This document shows positions 20,625 to 31,658 of a stretch of 41,068 bases of DNA, one piece after another. Positions within the stretch are counted from its first letter, which is position 1. Each line of letters begins with the position of its first letter. The stretch is from Bigelowiella natans CCMP2755 (Eukaryota > Cercozoa > Chlorarachniophyceae): NCBI GenBank assembly GCA_000320545.1, contig ADNK01001342.1, positions 1-41,068 on the forward strand. Reading direction: 5' to 3'. Made by a program: the position numbers and the translations under genes. Under the pieces are notes generated by a model, which saw only the letters and a program-made list of their open reading frames with translations, was not told where the DNA came from and ran no database searches.

Positions 20625-22369
20625 ACAAGCATGCGAGCACAGCAACACACAGGCACTGATGCATGATGTCTGCTAAATGTATATATTTTCGAGCAAACAT
20701 ACTCACTGCCGTAAAAAATAGAGCTGGAGCAAACAACACGCAAACTTCATTTGCTTTGCGCCAGCCACAGCGACAAACCTGGTCAAAACTGGCTTCTGGC
20801 AACACTGGCATTTTCAGAAGTGAAACAAGTGAGAATCAGCACCAGAGCAACACGACAAAAGAACGATGCAGCCAGTCAGGCGGAAGTTGAACAGCATCGT
20901 GGTGCATGCTGGCATGTGCTCGAACTACGCACACGTTGAAAATTGCGGCTTGTGCAGTACATTGTGCGCATCGTGTAGTTGTTATAATTACAAATGCATC
21001 TATGCCGTGACGTACGTCCTCGATGTCACGCAGTGCGCGCAGCAGTCATTGTTCGATCATGCTTCATTTTTGGCTGTTGCTCAATGCTCTAGCAGTAGGC
21101 ACAGCTACGTGTGCTGCGTGCGCTGCATTGCGATGACGTACATAATTTGTGGCACACACATACCACACGTAAAATATATTGCCTTGTTGTGTTGCACTGT
21201 GCCCATGATTGGCTTTGGACACAGTGGACACCATTGTCATGCATGATGGACCAGACAGTGTGTGGGCGATGCATGTGCACTGTTGTCCATTGTCATGCAG
21301 CAACTGCTCTCCAATCCATGCGCATGCTTACAGAGAACGAACTCGTATGGCGAAACGATTAATCTTCTTTTTTTTCGAAATCTGAGATTCCTCGTCCAAA
21401 ATGTTCGGGCACTGCGCCAAATGAAACCGCCATGCTGGAACTCGTATCTCCTGTTGCCATGTTGTGAAATGAACTGGGGTAGGCTAGCAGGTGATGGTGG
21501 CGCACGGGGCTTGCCAAAGGAGACTCTCTAGCTCCCAATGGACTTTCCAACATCACATGTCTTTGCCACACTGCGCCGATTCAGTGATTCACAGCAGGCG
21601 CACGTGTGGAGAGTTGTGCGTGTGCTTGTGTGTGCGCGCGCGCGCGTGCGTGTGTGTGTTTGCACGTGTGCCTTCACTTTTCACACGGTGAAGTAGAGTG
21701 CGCGAAGGTGGTGTTGGGGAAAGCTCCAAAACGAGTCACCAATCACGCGACGTTTTCGTTCGCAGGCAAGTGAAACCTGGCTCCTTCTTTGCGGCGAGGA
21801 CGAATCATCCTTGGCGACCATTGTCTGTCTCTCCCTGCAGTGGGTGCTCACGCTTTGTTGCTGCAGCTGGGAGAGCCAACAAGTTCACACACGCCCACGC
21901 GGCCACAAAAACAGCCAACGACCGTGTGTTCGTGATGAATCGTGTGCGACCGCCTGCGACGACCACCGGAGGCCAAAGTGAATGGCAGATGAGTGATGAT
22001 AGACACAGCAATAGTGCAGCAGGCTGCAATTGCAGGTGCGGTCAGCAGAGCTGTTGGAAGGGAGCGTGCATGAAATTTCAAAATTGTTTGAAGTGAAATC
22101 CCGGAGTTGGACCGGCAATGCTTGATTTTTCACGTCCTGGGTGCCCCAATTTGCCACCATTCTGCTTGACACCGGCAGGTGACTGGTTTCTGACTCCAGC
22201 TAGCATGTTTGCATTTGACATTCAGTCGCACCGTCAAAGTGTGCTGATTTTTTGGCACTTGTGCTTTCCGCTACAAAAGTGTTGTCGCGCTTGGTTTTAG
22301 CAGTGACATCTTTCGCAATTCATTCTCGTCCATCGTGCCATCTTGTGGGGTAGGACCGAGCGCTGCTAG
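20625..22369. other. Gene-free block rich in TGCA/CATG words
   Basis: No spliceable exons were found on either strand. Microsatellites, common elsewhere, are almost absent except a short GT/GC run near 21620-21660. TGCA, CATG and GCAC words are very frequent. Short ORFs are cysteine- and histidine-rich by composition only. It may be decayed mobile DNA or regulatory sequence for the gene at 22370. Confidence 0.4.
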
Positions 22370-22805
22370 ATGAATCCATTGCTGTTCATTCTTCTTCTCT
22401 CTGTGGCAAGCGCCCAGGCGCGGGGTTTCCCCTTTGGAAGAGCCCGTGCAAACCATCAATGTCAGGGAAGTACTCAAACGTGCTCGGACTCAGAGACATG
22501 CTGCAGTGACGAGGCTGGAGGGTGAGAACAGATTCGGTTTCGTACACCAAGGCCATTCTCATCATTGATTTGCTCTAGGTACCTGTGCTGCATGACCACG
22601 GACATATTGCCATCGCAAGGTGGCTCTTGCTGCGGAGGTGGGTGCTGCAGCCACGGCGAGTCTTGTTGTGCTGATGACCAGGTTTGCCTCATTTATCTTT
22701 CGTTGACTTTTGTTGGCTTTTGTCTTTTCCTTGGTGAACGCTACGGTGTAAATCTATAGAACCCCTCGTATTCTCGCAAACCTCCACCTTATCTTTCTCG
22801 CTCCC

Positions 22806-22865
<60 letters not shown>

Positions 22866-23918
22866 CCCCTCCCTTTCTTTGTCTCGCTCGCTTCCCCCCT
22901 CTGAGTTGTCTAAGTGAACTTTGTTTCCAGGGTTCCACCTGCTGCCTTGTTCAAAACTCATTCTGCGTGCCGAAAGACTCCTCCACCGGCACTTACCCGG
23001 CCCGCTGCTGCCCCCGCTGGACGGTGGGGTGCGCGGTGGGCAGCGTCGGGTGTTGCGATCCTGCACAGGCATGGCAGAGGCTCAGCATTGAGAAAGACGA
23101 AGACTCCTTGCCACGGTCCACGCTTGTGTCGAAAGATGACCGGTTCTTCGATGAAGGCGAGGATGCGATTCAAGGGACCCCGGCATATGCGCTAGTGGTT
23201 TCGGGCGCCGCCAAACAGACGGCCGCACTTCTGGTGGGGCTTTGGGCGGTGGAGAGGGGGGTGGGGGGGGGGGGGCTAATCATGCATCCATACACGAGGT
23301 TCTTGAAATCTAACCCTGGCTGATCCCCTAGGCTCTGACCATCGACACCTCCACCGGCAAGATAGCACGCAAGCTCCCCGTGACCGGATTTGCGGCGCAC
23401 GACCCCGCCGGCGAGTCCACGCGCGAGTTTCTATGGGACACGAAACGCAAGCTCTTTTATTACTTCGATGCCAATTTCACGGCGAACGGGGGCGCCAGAC
23501 CTGCAGGAGGTCCGCCTTAAGCATGCATAATGGAATGTACCCACCCACGCACACGCACACGCGCACACACACACGCACACACACACACACACACACACGC
23601 GCACACACACACGCACGCACACACATACACATTATGTTGTCTATGTTATTTGTTCCCTACATTCACATGTTCACGGATTCCCAGGAAGAGATACCTATTT
23701 GGTGTCTGTCGATCCAACCACGGGCCAGGCGAAGCCGATGCTAGTGGAGGGCGCTAAGGACTACCCTACAGGTTTTTTGTTTCTGTCTTCGTGCTCCCTC
23801 GATTCCTTCTTTGCATATATTATGACATATATGTATTATATATATATATATATATATGCACATGTTTGTGTATCCTGAGACTGCGCGCGCCCTGGTTCTA
23901 TGTCCGAAGATCAAACAC

Positions 23919-23964
<46 letters not shown>

Positions 23965-23970
23965 ACACAC

Positions 23971-24019
<49 letters not shown>

Positions 24020-24752
24020 ATGCCAGGCTACGCTCTGCACGAAGACGGGCACGTTCGTATGGCGACGGAGGCCTGGGACAACGCCGGCAAGAGCGTTGTG
24101 GGGTACCATTTCTACTCGGTGGATCCAGAGGAGGCCAAAGCCACGCTCCTGGCCTCGAATGTGAAGGGGTCGGGAGAATCCGGCAACCCGGAGTTCTACG
24201 CAGGGTATCATATTGACGCCTTCTTGCCTTTCGTTCTTGTTTGCTGTTGGGTGTCTGCTGGTGGTGGCGGTGGCGGGGCGGTCTCCCTCCCACCCCCGCG
24301 AATGAACGGCCCATGTTTCTGAACGTCTGCGGCACACGAGCAGGTACCACCGAGGCGTGTCCGTGGATGGCAGCAGCGTTTATCGCCTCGGCTACGAGGA
24401 AGTGACCCAGATGACCACGCAAGGCCTCGGTGTGACCACCGTCGCCTCCGGCTCCAAAGCCACGACGAAGTGGGTTCCAGAACCGGCACAGGGCCACGAT
24501 TTCTTCTTGACGTTTGACCGTCTCGGCAACGACAGTGCGCTGAGCGGGGGGGGTGAGACGTTCCTTTCACTCGCGCCCAGCACCTCGAAGAGAAGCAGGA
24601 GCCTGGATGTCGTGCAGTGGTCGATCGAAGGTCGTCTTCGATCGTGGCACAGAGACACGAATGCATCGCGCACCGCCTTTCCTCGCCTTTTTTCCTCTTC
24701 TTTTTCATTTTTGTCAGTTTTTGCCCTCCACCCTCCACACTCGCGCCCAATA

Positions 24753-24800
<48 letters not shown>

Positions 24801-25192
24801 CCGGAAACTTCTGACATGAGATGATGCATGCATGCCCCTACAGACTCCAACACGTACGAAGTCATCGCGTCGTTTCCCAACGCACACCCCCCGCGTGCCA
24901 CGGGCCTCGGCACACTGGGGTACGTGGCCACAACTCTCTCCGGAAACAGCTATGCTGCCCTCGTCGTCGAGTATGGTAGGGTCACTTTCCTTCTTTGCTT
25001 GCTGCACAGCAACCAACTAGTGTGCGCACCTTGCTCATCGCATGACTATGATGATGAACAGGAATGCAGCCCATGCTGGATCGTTGGTCGATTGCTGTGG
25101 TAGACCTTTCGTCCCCAAAGAACTCGACGATGCACCCTCTTTCCCCATGGAGCGCAGCTGGCATCTGGTCGGCTTCCGGCCTTGGGCTTTAA
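22370..25192 (+). CDS. Secreted protein with cysteine-rich N-terminus and propeller-like body
   Basis: About 490 residues from nine exons: 22370-22521, 22579-22681, 22931-23233, 23332-23509, 23685-23771, 24027-24204, 24344-24552, 24844-24975, 25062-25192; every junction keeps phase. Residues 1-17 (MNPLLFILLLSVASAQA) are a typical signal peptide. Residues about 34-130 are cysteine-rich with repeated CC pairs (TCCSDE, LCCMTT, SCCGGGCCSHGESCCADD, TCCLVQ, RCCPRW, GCCDPA), reminiscent of granulin-like or other disulfide-knotted modules. The rest has beta-strand/turn repeats with D-x-(S/T)-T-G-(K/Q) turns (LTIDTSTGKIARKL, VSVDPTTGQAKPM, YSVDPEEAKATL), as in beta-propellers. No active-site motif is recognised. 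The end is a TAA inside the last exon. A GGGGGGGG run sits against the donor of exon 7. The reading is strong; the function is unknown. Confidence 0.85.
22811..22863. repeat. (CT)n microsatellite
   Basis: CT tract in intron 2 of the cysteine-rich gene; it may double as an extended polypyrimidine tract. Confidence 0.95.
23543..23631. repeat. Compound (CA)n/(CG) tract
   Basis: Long CA tract with CG interruptions in an intron of the cysteine-rich gene. Confidence 0.95.
23922..24015. repeat. (CT)n then (CA)n compound microsatellite
   Basis: CT tract, a short CG run, then a CA tract ending about 11 bases before an acceptor. Confidence 0.95.
24756..24797. repeat. (TA)n microsatellite
   Basis: TA tract in intron 7 of the cysteine-rich gene. 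Confidence 0.95.
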
Positions 25193-25972
25193 TCACCACG
25201 TCTTTTGTGTTCACATCGTCGCCGCCTTGGCTTGACATGCGCGAATGTTGTTGAATTAATACCATGTTTTGCGCTATAGTGGCGTACCGCTAGACCCGCT
25301 CTTTCCATTCTCGTTTTGCCATATCCAGGTTGTAGCGTAGGTCAATCATCATGTTGCCATTCACGCAAGTTTCGCGTCGTTGTGTTACACACCCTACGAT
25401 GCTAGCTTGGCAACGGGCAGCAGCAAACAAAGGAAAATACACGCTCATTTCAGGATTGTACATGATGGATATAGCGTCATGCTCCATATGTTTGCTACAC
25501 GTGCCTCCAGTAGCTTGTAGCATTTTGTATATACGCCTGAGCCCATGCATGCCAAATCTAGAAATGCTTACACATAATCTAGATAATACCCGCAGCATGC
25601 ACATAAATCATGGTTTTCGCGGCCAACGGGATGCACTCTACCACGCACATAGTTGTCTGTCTGTTAATGCAATATCCTAGGTTAGAGAAAGTGCGCGAGT
25701 GCGGCAAAACTATACATGCATGCTGCTTTCGTGTAACAATGAAAGAGCAGTCATGCGCTACATGGTACCTCTGTAATTTTATACAAAGTGCAATAGGCTA
25801 ATTACGGTGCCCTGTAGTGCGAACAATATCAATACGATGGGCTGTGATGCTTAAATGCATTGCTAATTAAAATGTGACAGATTTTTCATTGAGCAGAGAT
25901 TCCACGCGATTACGACAACACGCGTTACATTGCTCTTACGATCGACGACTGTATATTTACATATGTATAATG

Positions 25973-26006
<34 letters not shown>

Positions 26007-26090
26007 ATATTCATTATTAACTCAATTCCCACATCAGTGGTAGCTTTTACCAGCTTGATATCACAAAAACTGTGAGTTCTCTATGAGCGA
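25193..26090. other. AT-rich convergent intergenic region
   Basis: The 3' ends of the cysteine-rich gene (plus) and the thioredoxin gene (minus) face each other here. The stretch is AT-rich, with a (TA)n tract at about 25976-26003. No coding signal was found. Confidence 0.4.
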
Positions 26091-26730
26091 TTACTTCTTC
26101 ATGTGGTTGTGGAGGCTGTTGATGATTCTGCAAAAACAAGCAATGCCATCAGCATCATCATCGTCATCAGCATCATCATCGTCACCATTCCCATAATTGA
26201 TTCTGCGACAACTTATTGTGCCGATGTGGAAGTTTGCATATCATTTAATTTGTTTGGGATAGAAAATATACCTTTTGAGGTCAATCCCCTTAACCTCCTC
26301 CACCTGCAATCACACGTCCAAAAGCCAGTGAGACTCAAAGGAAGTTTTAACGGTAAGAACACCAACACTTTTCGCAAACATAGACATGAATAGCGGCGTT
26401 TTCCAACAGCACGTTCACTCTTCATCGTTTGAACAATCATCGTCATGGTCTTCTTCTGGCTTGTTCTTTCATGCTTCATCAACACAGTCGTGCACGTCAT
26501 GTGTGCTCGGCTGCTGAGCTAGGCGCCCACTTCCATGCATAGCATAGCATTGTGCGAGGCGTGCGTATTCCTCCCTCCCCTCCTCACCTTCCGGGCGTCC
26601 CGGAACATGTGGATTGTGGGGTACTCCTTGATTTCCATGTCGCGACAGACTGCGCGCGCCCCTTGCTGGTCCACCGACACAAAAATGACGTCTGGGGAAG
26701 GCGAAAGAAGGAAAAACAACACACACACAT

Positions 26731-26768
<38 letters not shown>

Positions 26769-27192
26769 CGAGAAGGAGAGAATGTGAATGGACGATCTTG
26801 CCGGTGGGGTCACTACGACTCTGGCCTTTCTAAGCAGGCGTGCGATCATGCACCGTGCATCCGGCCACGTGCCACATGACAACAATAGGCCGTGGAAACG
26901 AGAATGTCTGAGGGGGAAGAACCTTCGTAGCCTGCCTGCTTTGCTATGCTCCCCATCTTTGCTCGCACATATCTGCACGATGTGAATTGCGTTAGAGCAC
27001 ACGTGTCTCTGTATGATGACGATTACGTCGACACACAAGGTTCCACTAATCTCCCACGCGAAGGAACACATCACCAGAAAGAATTCTCGTATGCTTTGCA
27101 TATCTTCTCCCCTTTCTTTTTCTCTCTCCCCCCCCCCCCCCCCCCCCCCCCCCCTCTCTATATCTGTCTATTTTTAAAGTACACAGTAGATT

Positions 27193-27225
<33 letters not shown>

Positions 27226-27274
27226 TTATATTTCCCCAACATTACTAAACATATTTACTCAACCAATATATAGA

Positions 27275-27311
<37 letters not shown>

Positions 27312-28246
27312 TGATACATATCCTCACTTGCATGCCCTGCACCATTGTGCGTGGTAGAGCACCATCACCAGAGCATCAGTGCGCTCGATCAAGGAAAGCA
27401 GATCTGTAAGGCCTAGGTAGGTAGGTTCCATAAAGGAAAGTGAATCCGTGAGGCAAAGCAATGACAGGTCAGGAGGAGGAGGAAGAGAAGGAGCAGAGAC
27501 GGCCGCAACCACCCATCGTCACAGATGATCTCAGGCACACCGATTCTTAATTACTCGGCATGATCTCGTCATTACTGTTTGAGATGGCCACGGTTGCTAC
27601 GGTAAATGTTGCGTATATGGGGGGGGGGAGGGGGCATACCTGTCGACTCTCCTGGAGTGGCCTTGATTTCGAAAATCCCCTCATGATTCGGCTTCCCTGG
27701 TGGAGAAGCGGAAATTATGAGGAATGTAATGGAGATTCTGTCTACAACAATAAGATCGAATGAAGAAGTGCTCGACGGTCGTGCAGGGTCTCACCCAAGC
27801 CTTCTCGACTTCCTTCACTCCACTCTCGCTGGTACCTCATCGCACAGAGATGGTTTCTGCAAAGCATTGCGAAAATGGCAGGTTTCTTCAGCACGTACGC
27901 TGAATTCACGCTAGGCGATAAATACCGTTTTCAAAATATGAACTCTGTGGACTCTGTCAACGCTAGTTATTTGTTTTTGGGTTATCATATGACCTTCCCC
28001 GAGAGAGGCTCATGGCAGGTGGCATTTCGCCGCCCTTGCCTGTGCACCTCTTGACGGTTGGATATCCGTAAAGCGATCGCCGAGACGATGAAGACGTTGT
28101 ATATCCTGGAGCGCAATCTCCTCGTTGCGAACTACAACGGGCCGATGTCTTCTTCCAGTAAGAAACCGCATACTCTGGGCTACGCTTGAGGCCGTAGGGC
28201 AAAGGGTAATGAGGAAGAAGACGACAGCGGTCCTGGCTCGCGCCAT
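26091..28246 (-). CDS. Thioredoxin-like protein with WCRAC active site and N-terminal signal peptide
   Basis: A predicted thiol-disulfide oxidoreductase of about 222 residues from eight exons: 28246-28048, 27899-27795, 27696-27640, 27412-27328, 26972-26923, 26691-26588, 26303-26272, 26127-26091. Lengths fit all phases. The N-terminus (MARARTAVVFFLITLCPTASS) looks like a signal peptide, followed by a basic stretch (MRFLTGRRHRP), so secretion or transport across further membranes into an organelle is possible. The thioredoxin fold is complete: LVMVLYHAQWCRACK (Cys145, Cys148), VIFVSVDQ, the cis-proline in KEYPTIHMF (Pro190), then the last strand and helix RKVEEVKGIDLKRIINSLH. The Arg-Ala pair between the cysteines differs from classic WCGPC and resembles the plant WCRKC type. 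The first junction (28048/27899) is the least certain; an internal ATG at 27867 is an alternative start. Confidence 0.85.
26718..26766. repeat. (CA)n microsatellite
   Basis: CA tract in a thioredoxin-gene intron, close to the acceptor at 26691. Confidence 0.95.
27128..27303. repeat. Poly-C run followed by two (TA)n tracts
   Basis: About 27 consecutive C, then TA tracts at 27190-27225 and 27279-27303, in the thioredoxin intron after exon 27412-27328. Confidence 0.9.
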
Positions 28247-29616
28247 TCTTCCTCCTAATGTGCCTGGAACAAGCTGTCGAAAGAAAACATCTTAGGGGTG
28301 TATACAATCAAGGGGGGCGCGGTGATCCCGTCTCATGCGGTCGACACAGGTAATTGACATGCTGGACATCGGCTGCTATTTAGTGAAAAGTACGTTTTTC
28401 GTTCCTGATGGAGGCTAAGTCGAGGGAAAAACAGCACCCTCGCACACCATCTCCTTCCGTATATGATCGACATGCAAACCACGGTGGAAATTGGCGTCAT
28501 ACCTCTTCAACCCAGTGGAACGAACCTTTCGGGGGTCGGCGACGGGGCCTGGAACTCCACTGGAAATCTCGTGGATGGGAGTGGCCGACCAGGGTGTGAT
28601 TTTTTATTTGTAGCGACACGTTTTGGTCATGACGCAAGTGTAAAACCCAAGATGTTTTTGGTGAAAATTATTCATTTCTCGACACTCGCGCTTGGTTGCC
28701 AACTGACACACTGACACCTTGCCAGAACTCGAACCATCATCGTGCGACTTCGAAAATGTGAAAAGTTTGTTGCAATCGGCATCCTTTTGATGAGGGTTTT
28801 CCTGCAGCGTCATTCGTGCGAGCATGATCCATGCGTCTTCTTCGAAACCGTTGTCAGCCGAAGAGCCATCGCAACGTGTCGTAGTATGTTGGTGCATTGC
28901 CGCAGGAGTGGTAGTTGATGCAGCAGGTGATGCAGCATCCTGCAAGCCAGCCGCACAGGCGTTTCGATTCTCATTCGCACATCGCTGCAGCAGAGGCCAG
29001 CCAACGTGCGCAACCAGCAAATCTTCCGAAGCTGCCTGCATGCACAGCACTCAGCACACACTGAATGAAAGAAGTCAAGTGATGCTCGTTTCGCTACGTG
29101 CGATTCGCTTCGAGATACCACCAGGCAGGACAGGGCGATGGGTCGATCGTGATCATGGTCTCCATCCATCCCCATTGTGAAATTTGCTTCGTTCACCAAT
29201 GTGAGCTAGCAAGTCTAGAAGTGGCCATGATAATAGACATAGTAATACTATATATATAATATATATATTGTATTACGTGTCTATAATCATGCGCTTGATT
29301 GAGACTGTCACTGAGATAGCGAACGTTCCTTGCGAGCGCAAACTACGATGCACTGACTGTCCATGACACTGCAAACAAACACGATCAAGCCCACGCATGC
29401 ACTGGAGATGTGCATAGTTGCTGCAGGCTCTGCTGACTAGCTGAGAAGACAAGAAGCTGCCGATCACGACAGTACGACCGCGGTGAGACTTGTGATGTAA
29501 TAAGTGCACTGTACAGCCGAAACACTTAAGCAATTACATGTAGTAAGCATATAAATTTCATTGTTAAAAGTATGAGTTACATCTCATGCCATGTACTTAA
29601 GGCCAAGCTAAGGCCA
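28247..29616. other. Gene-free block rich in TGCA/CATG words
   Basis: Lies between two minus-strand genes, so it should include the thioredoxin promoter. A plus frame at 28463-28600 (MIDMQTTVEIGVIPLQPSG) has protein-like composition and may be a gene fragment, but no partner exon was found. Minus ORFs at 28604-29199 look like composition artefacts. A short palindromic (TA) patch lies near 29250-29270. Confidence 0.35.
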
Positions 29617-31658
29617 CTACTGTGAATCATCAGATGTTCCAAGATCATATAGTTTCATGATTTCGATGAATAATGAACAACACGTCCGATCTGCACGGCC
29701 TCTTTTGGATGCAGTATTCCAGGTCCCTATATCTTTCGCATCTATTTCATTCTCGACCCCTTTCCTGTCCTCATCATTGACGTGCACCTCCTCAGAATTG
29801 GCGCTATAGTTCAAGCCCTTCTCGTATGGTGAAAACCATACCATAAAAACCACGATGAGAATCAACATCTCAACGATCTCCAAAAGAGCCACCGTCCTCG
29901 CCCAAGTGTGCTCGCTCTAAAAATTGATGAGAAGCTCAACATAGGATTGCAATGTCAAATTAAGATGATACCTCGACACAGCATTCTTTGTAGGAAGGAT
30001 GGTTCGGTTGACTGCATACTAGGACAGCGTGACAATAGAGGCTGCAGGCATATTGCAATAATAAGATGGTTGGACAATCAGCACTGCCTCAGAAATGTGT
30101 AACCTGCTGACGATGTTCTCCCTTGTGAGCACGTACAAAGCAAAATCTTGCCACAAGATCATTGCGATCCAGCTCTTCATTATCAATAATTTTGTCTATT
30201 GCAACGATGAAAGCAACCAAGAACGATAAGAACAATTGTACTTACGACAGGATGCATAAACAGTGGCGGATACCCCAATTTTGATGCCATCCAACCCAGG
30301 GACAGATATGTAAATGTTCAGCAAACCGATCAACTGCAGGAACCAAAGAAATAAGAAAATTATTCGCGGAATCGCTTTGAAAGATGCCAGAATAATTTAC
30401 CGATAGTATCATCGAGAGGAAACATAATGCCTTAACAGGGACATATATATTTGGGTGATGATAATACTCGTTCGATACGAAGATGACGAAAAATAGGTTC
30501 GCCGCCTTGATAATCTGCAAGAACAATCTCTTCAGCACACAGAGGACTTTTTGTGGGAAATGCATATCAAAAATTGACCAGAAACTGAATATTTAGAACG
30601 ATGGATATCGTTAGACTTCTGCTGAATGAACACCGAAATAGCGGGCCTGGAAGTGATTATGGTCAAATATTTAGTATGAAGTTAGTCTATTCTTTAAGCC
30701 TATACTTACCACAGCAAGGAAAGACATGGAATCCAGCTTCAGGGTTACTTCCTAGCTTAGCATCACAGCATAAACTTGTAAAACCTCCTTTAAAATTCAG
30801 CATCAGGTAAGCAAATGCCAGCAAGACATAGGCTTCGTAGACACCTAAATTGAGATGCAAATTTAATTTAAACCGAGACCGAAGAAGCAATAAATCTATA
30901 TTCCAAACCCGAAACAGCATCGTAGATAGGGTGGCCATACACATCTAAGACTGTGAACCACGCAGTAATAGCTTCGATTGGTGCGAGCATTATTATCCTT
31001 TTTAGAGGCGTGGAAAACACGTCACAACCAGTAAGACGCCAAACAGAGATGGTCACCACCTGATGTAGTGTTTTTGGACAGCAGGGAACTTCCAGCTCCC
31101 AATGTGTCTGGTAGTCTAAGAGAGATATACCAGTCTAACTTTGCGAGAATAAAACGAGAATGGTTGGGATCGCACGATACCTGAATCGCGAAGAGCAGAC
31201 AGACAACCCACACGATGAAGAGGCTGACGAATAATAGAATCGCATGCCGCGTTTGGATTCCAGAATCATCCTGGTAGAGATCATGGGAACGGTGAGACTG
31301 ATTTAATTTACATGTCGTCTGCATTTTTTTAATTTTTAATACCTCAAAAAACAATTCATCGTGCACGTTGCCGTCAAATATTGGCGCAGTCTCCGCTGCC
31401 AGGGAAATACCTCCTCCTTTATCAAGTAGATGTACAATAAGAAGATAAACCAAAAGAATTTTAAATAGAATTCATATATTTGTTACCTGAATGGTACTCC
31501 ATTCTCTCAGGCGCTGTAGTAGAGATGTTCGCACTAGCATTTCCAGTAGCAGGTAGGTGGTAGTTTCCGGCGAGCGAGTCTTGCTCATGTTGTAATACAT
31601 CGGTAAGAGCCCATGAGCAGGCAGCACATACGAGTGCTATTATCAGTGTTCGATCCAT
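29617..31658 (-). CDS. Ost-alpha/TMEM184/LAZ1 family membrane protein (Solute_trans_a), one frame break
   Basis: A multi-pass membrane protein of about 414 residues. Exons: 31658-31487, 31416-31343, 31270-31181, 31059-30909, 30844-30710, 30546-30401, 30333-30246, 30195-30104, 29914-29617. The start opens a hydrophobic signal-like segment (MDRTLIIALVCAACSWAL), and exon 3 holds a clear transmembrane helix (ILLFVSLFIVWVVCLLFAIQ). Family features recognised from memory of LAZ1/TMEM184 proteins are LKRIIMLAPIEAITAWF, the motif YEAYVLLAFAYLML, FHVFPCC, VLKRLFLQIIKAANL, then HPVTKLLIMKSWIAMILWQ, which parallels the family's PLxKFLxxKxxxFLxxWQ, and a last helix ending FSPYEKG. Relatives transport organic solutes or act in endomembrane traffic and cell-death control. 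Exon 7 is 88 bases where 87 are needed, so its two halves lie in different frames. The tail after YEKG is polar and charged. Confidence 0.82.

Noticed and set aside
21620-21665. Possible CRISPR or minisatellite at the GT/GC run
   Set aside because: A plain alternating GT/GC tract with no spacer structure.
26403-26450. Acidic C-terminus (NKPEEDHDDDCSNDEE) for the thioredoxin
   Set aside because: It would remove the last strand and helix. The exons 26303-26272 and 26127-26091 complete the fold in phase.
28604-29199. Overlapping ORFs of 118-148 residues on both strands
   Set aside because: No family resemblance, no exon partners, and His/Cys-rich composition follows from TGCA/CATG words.
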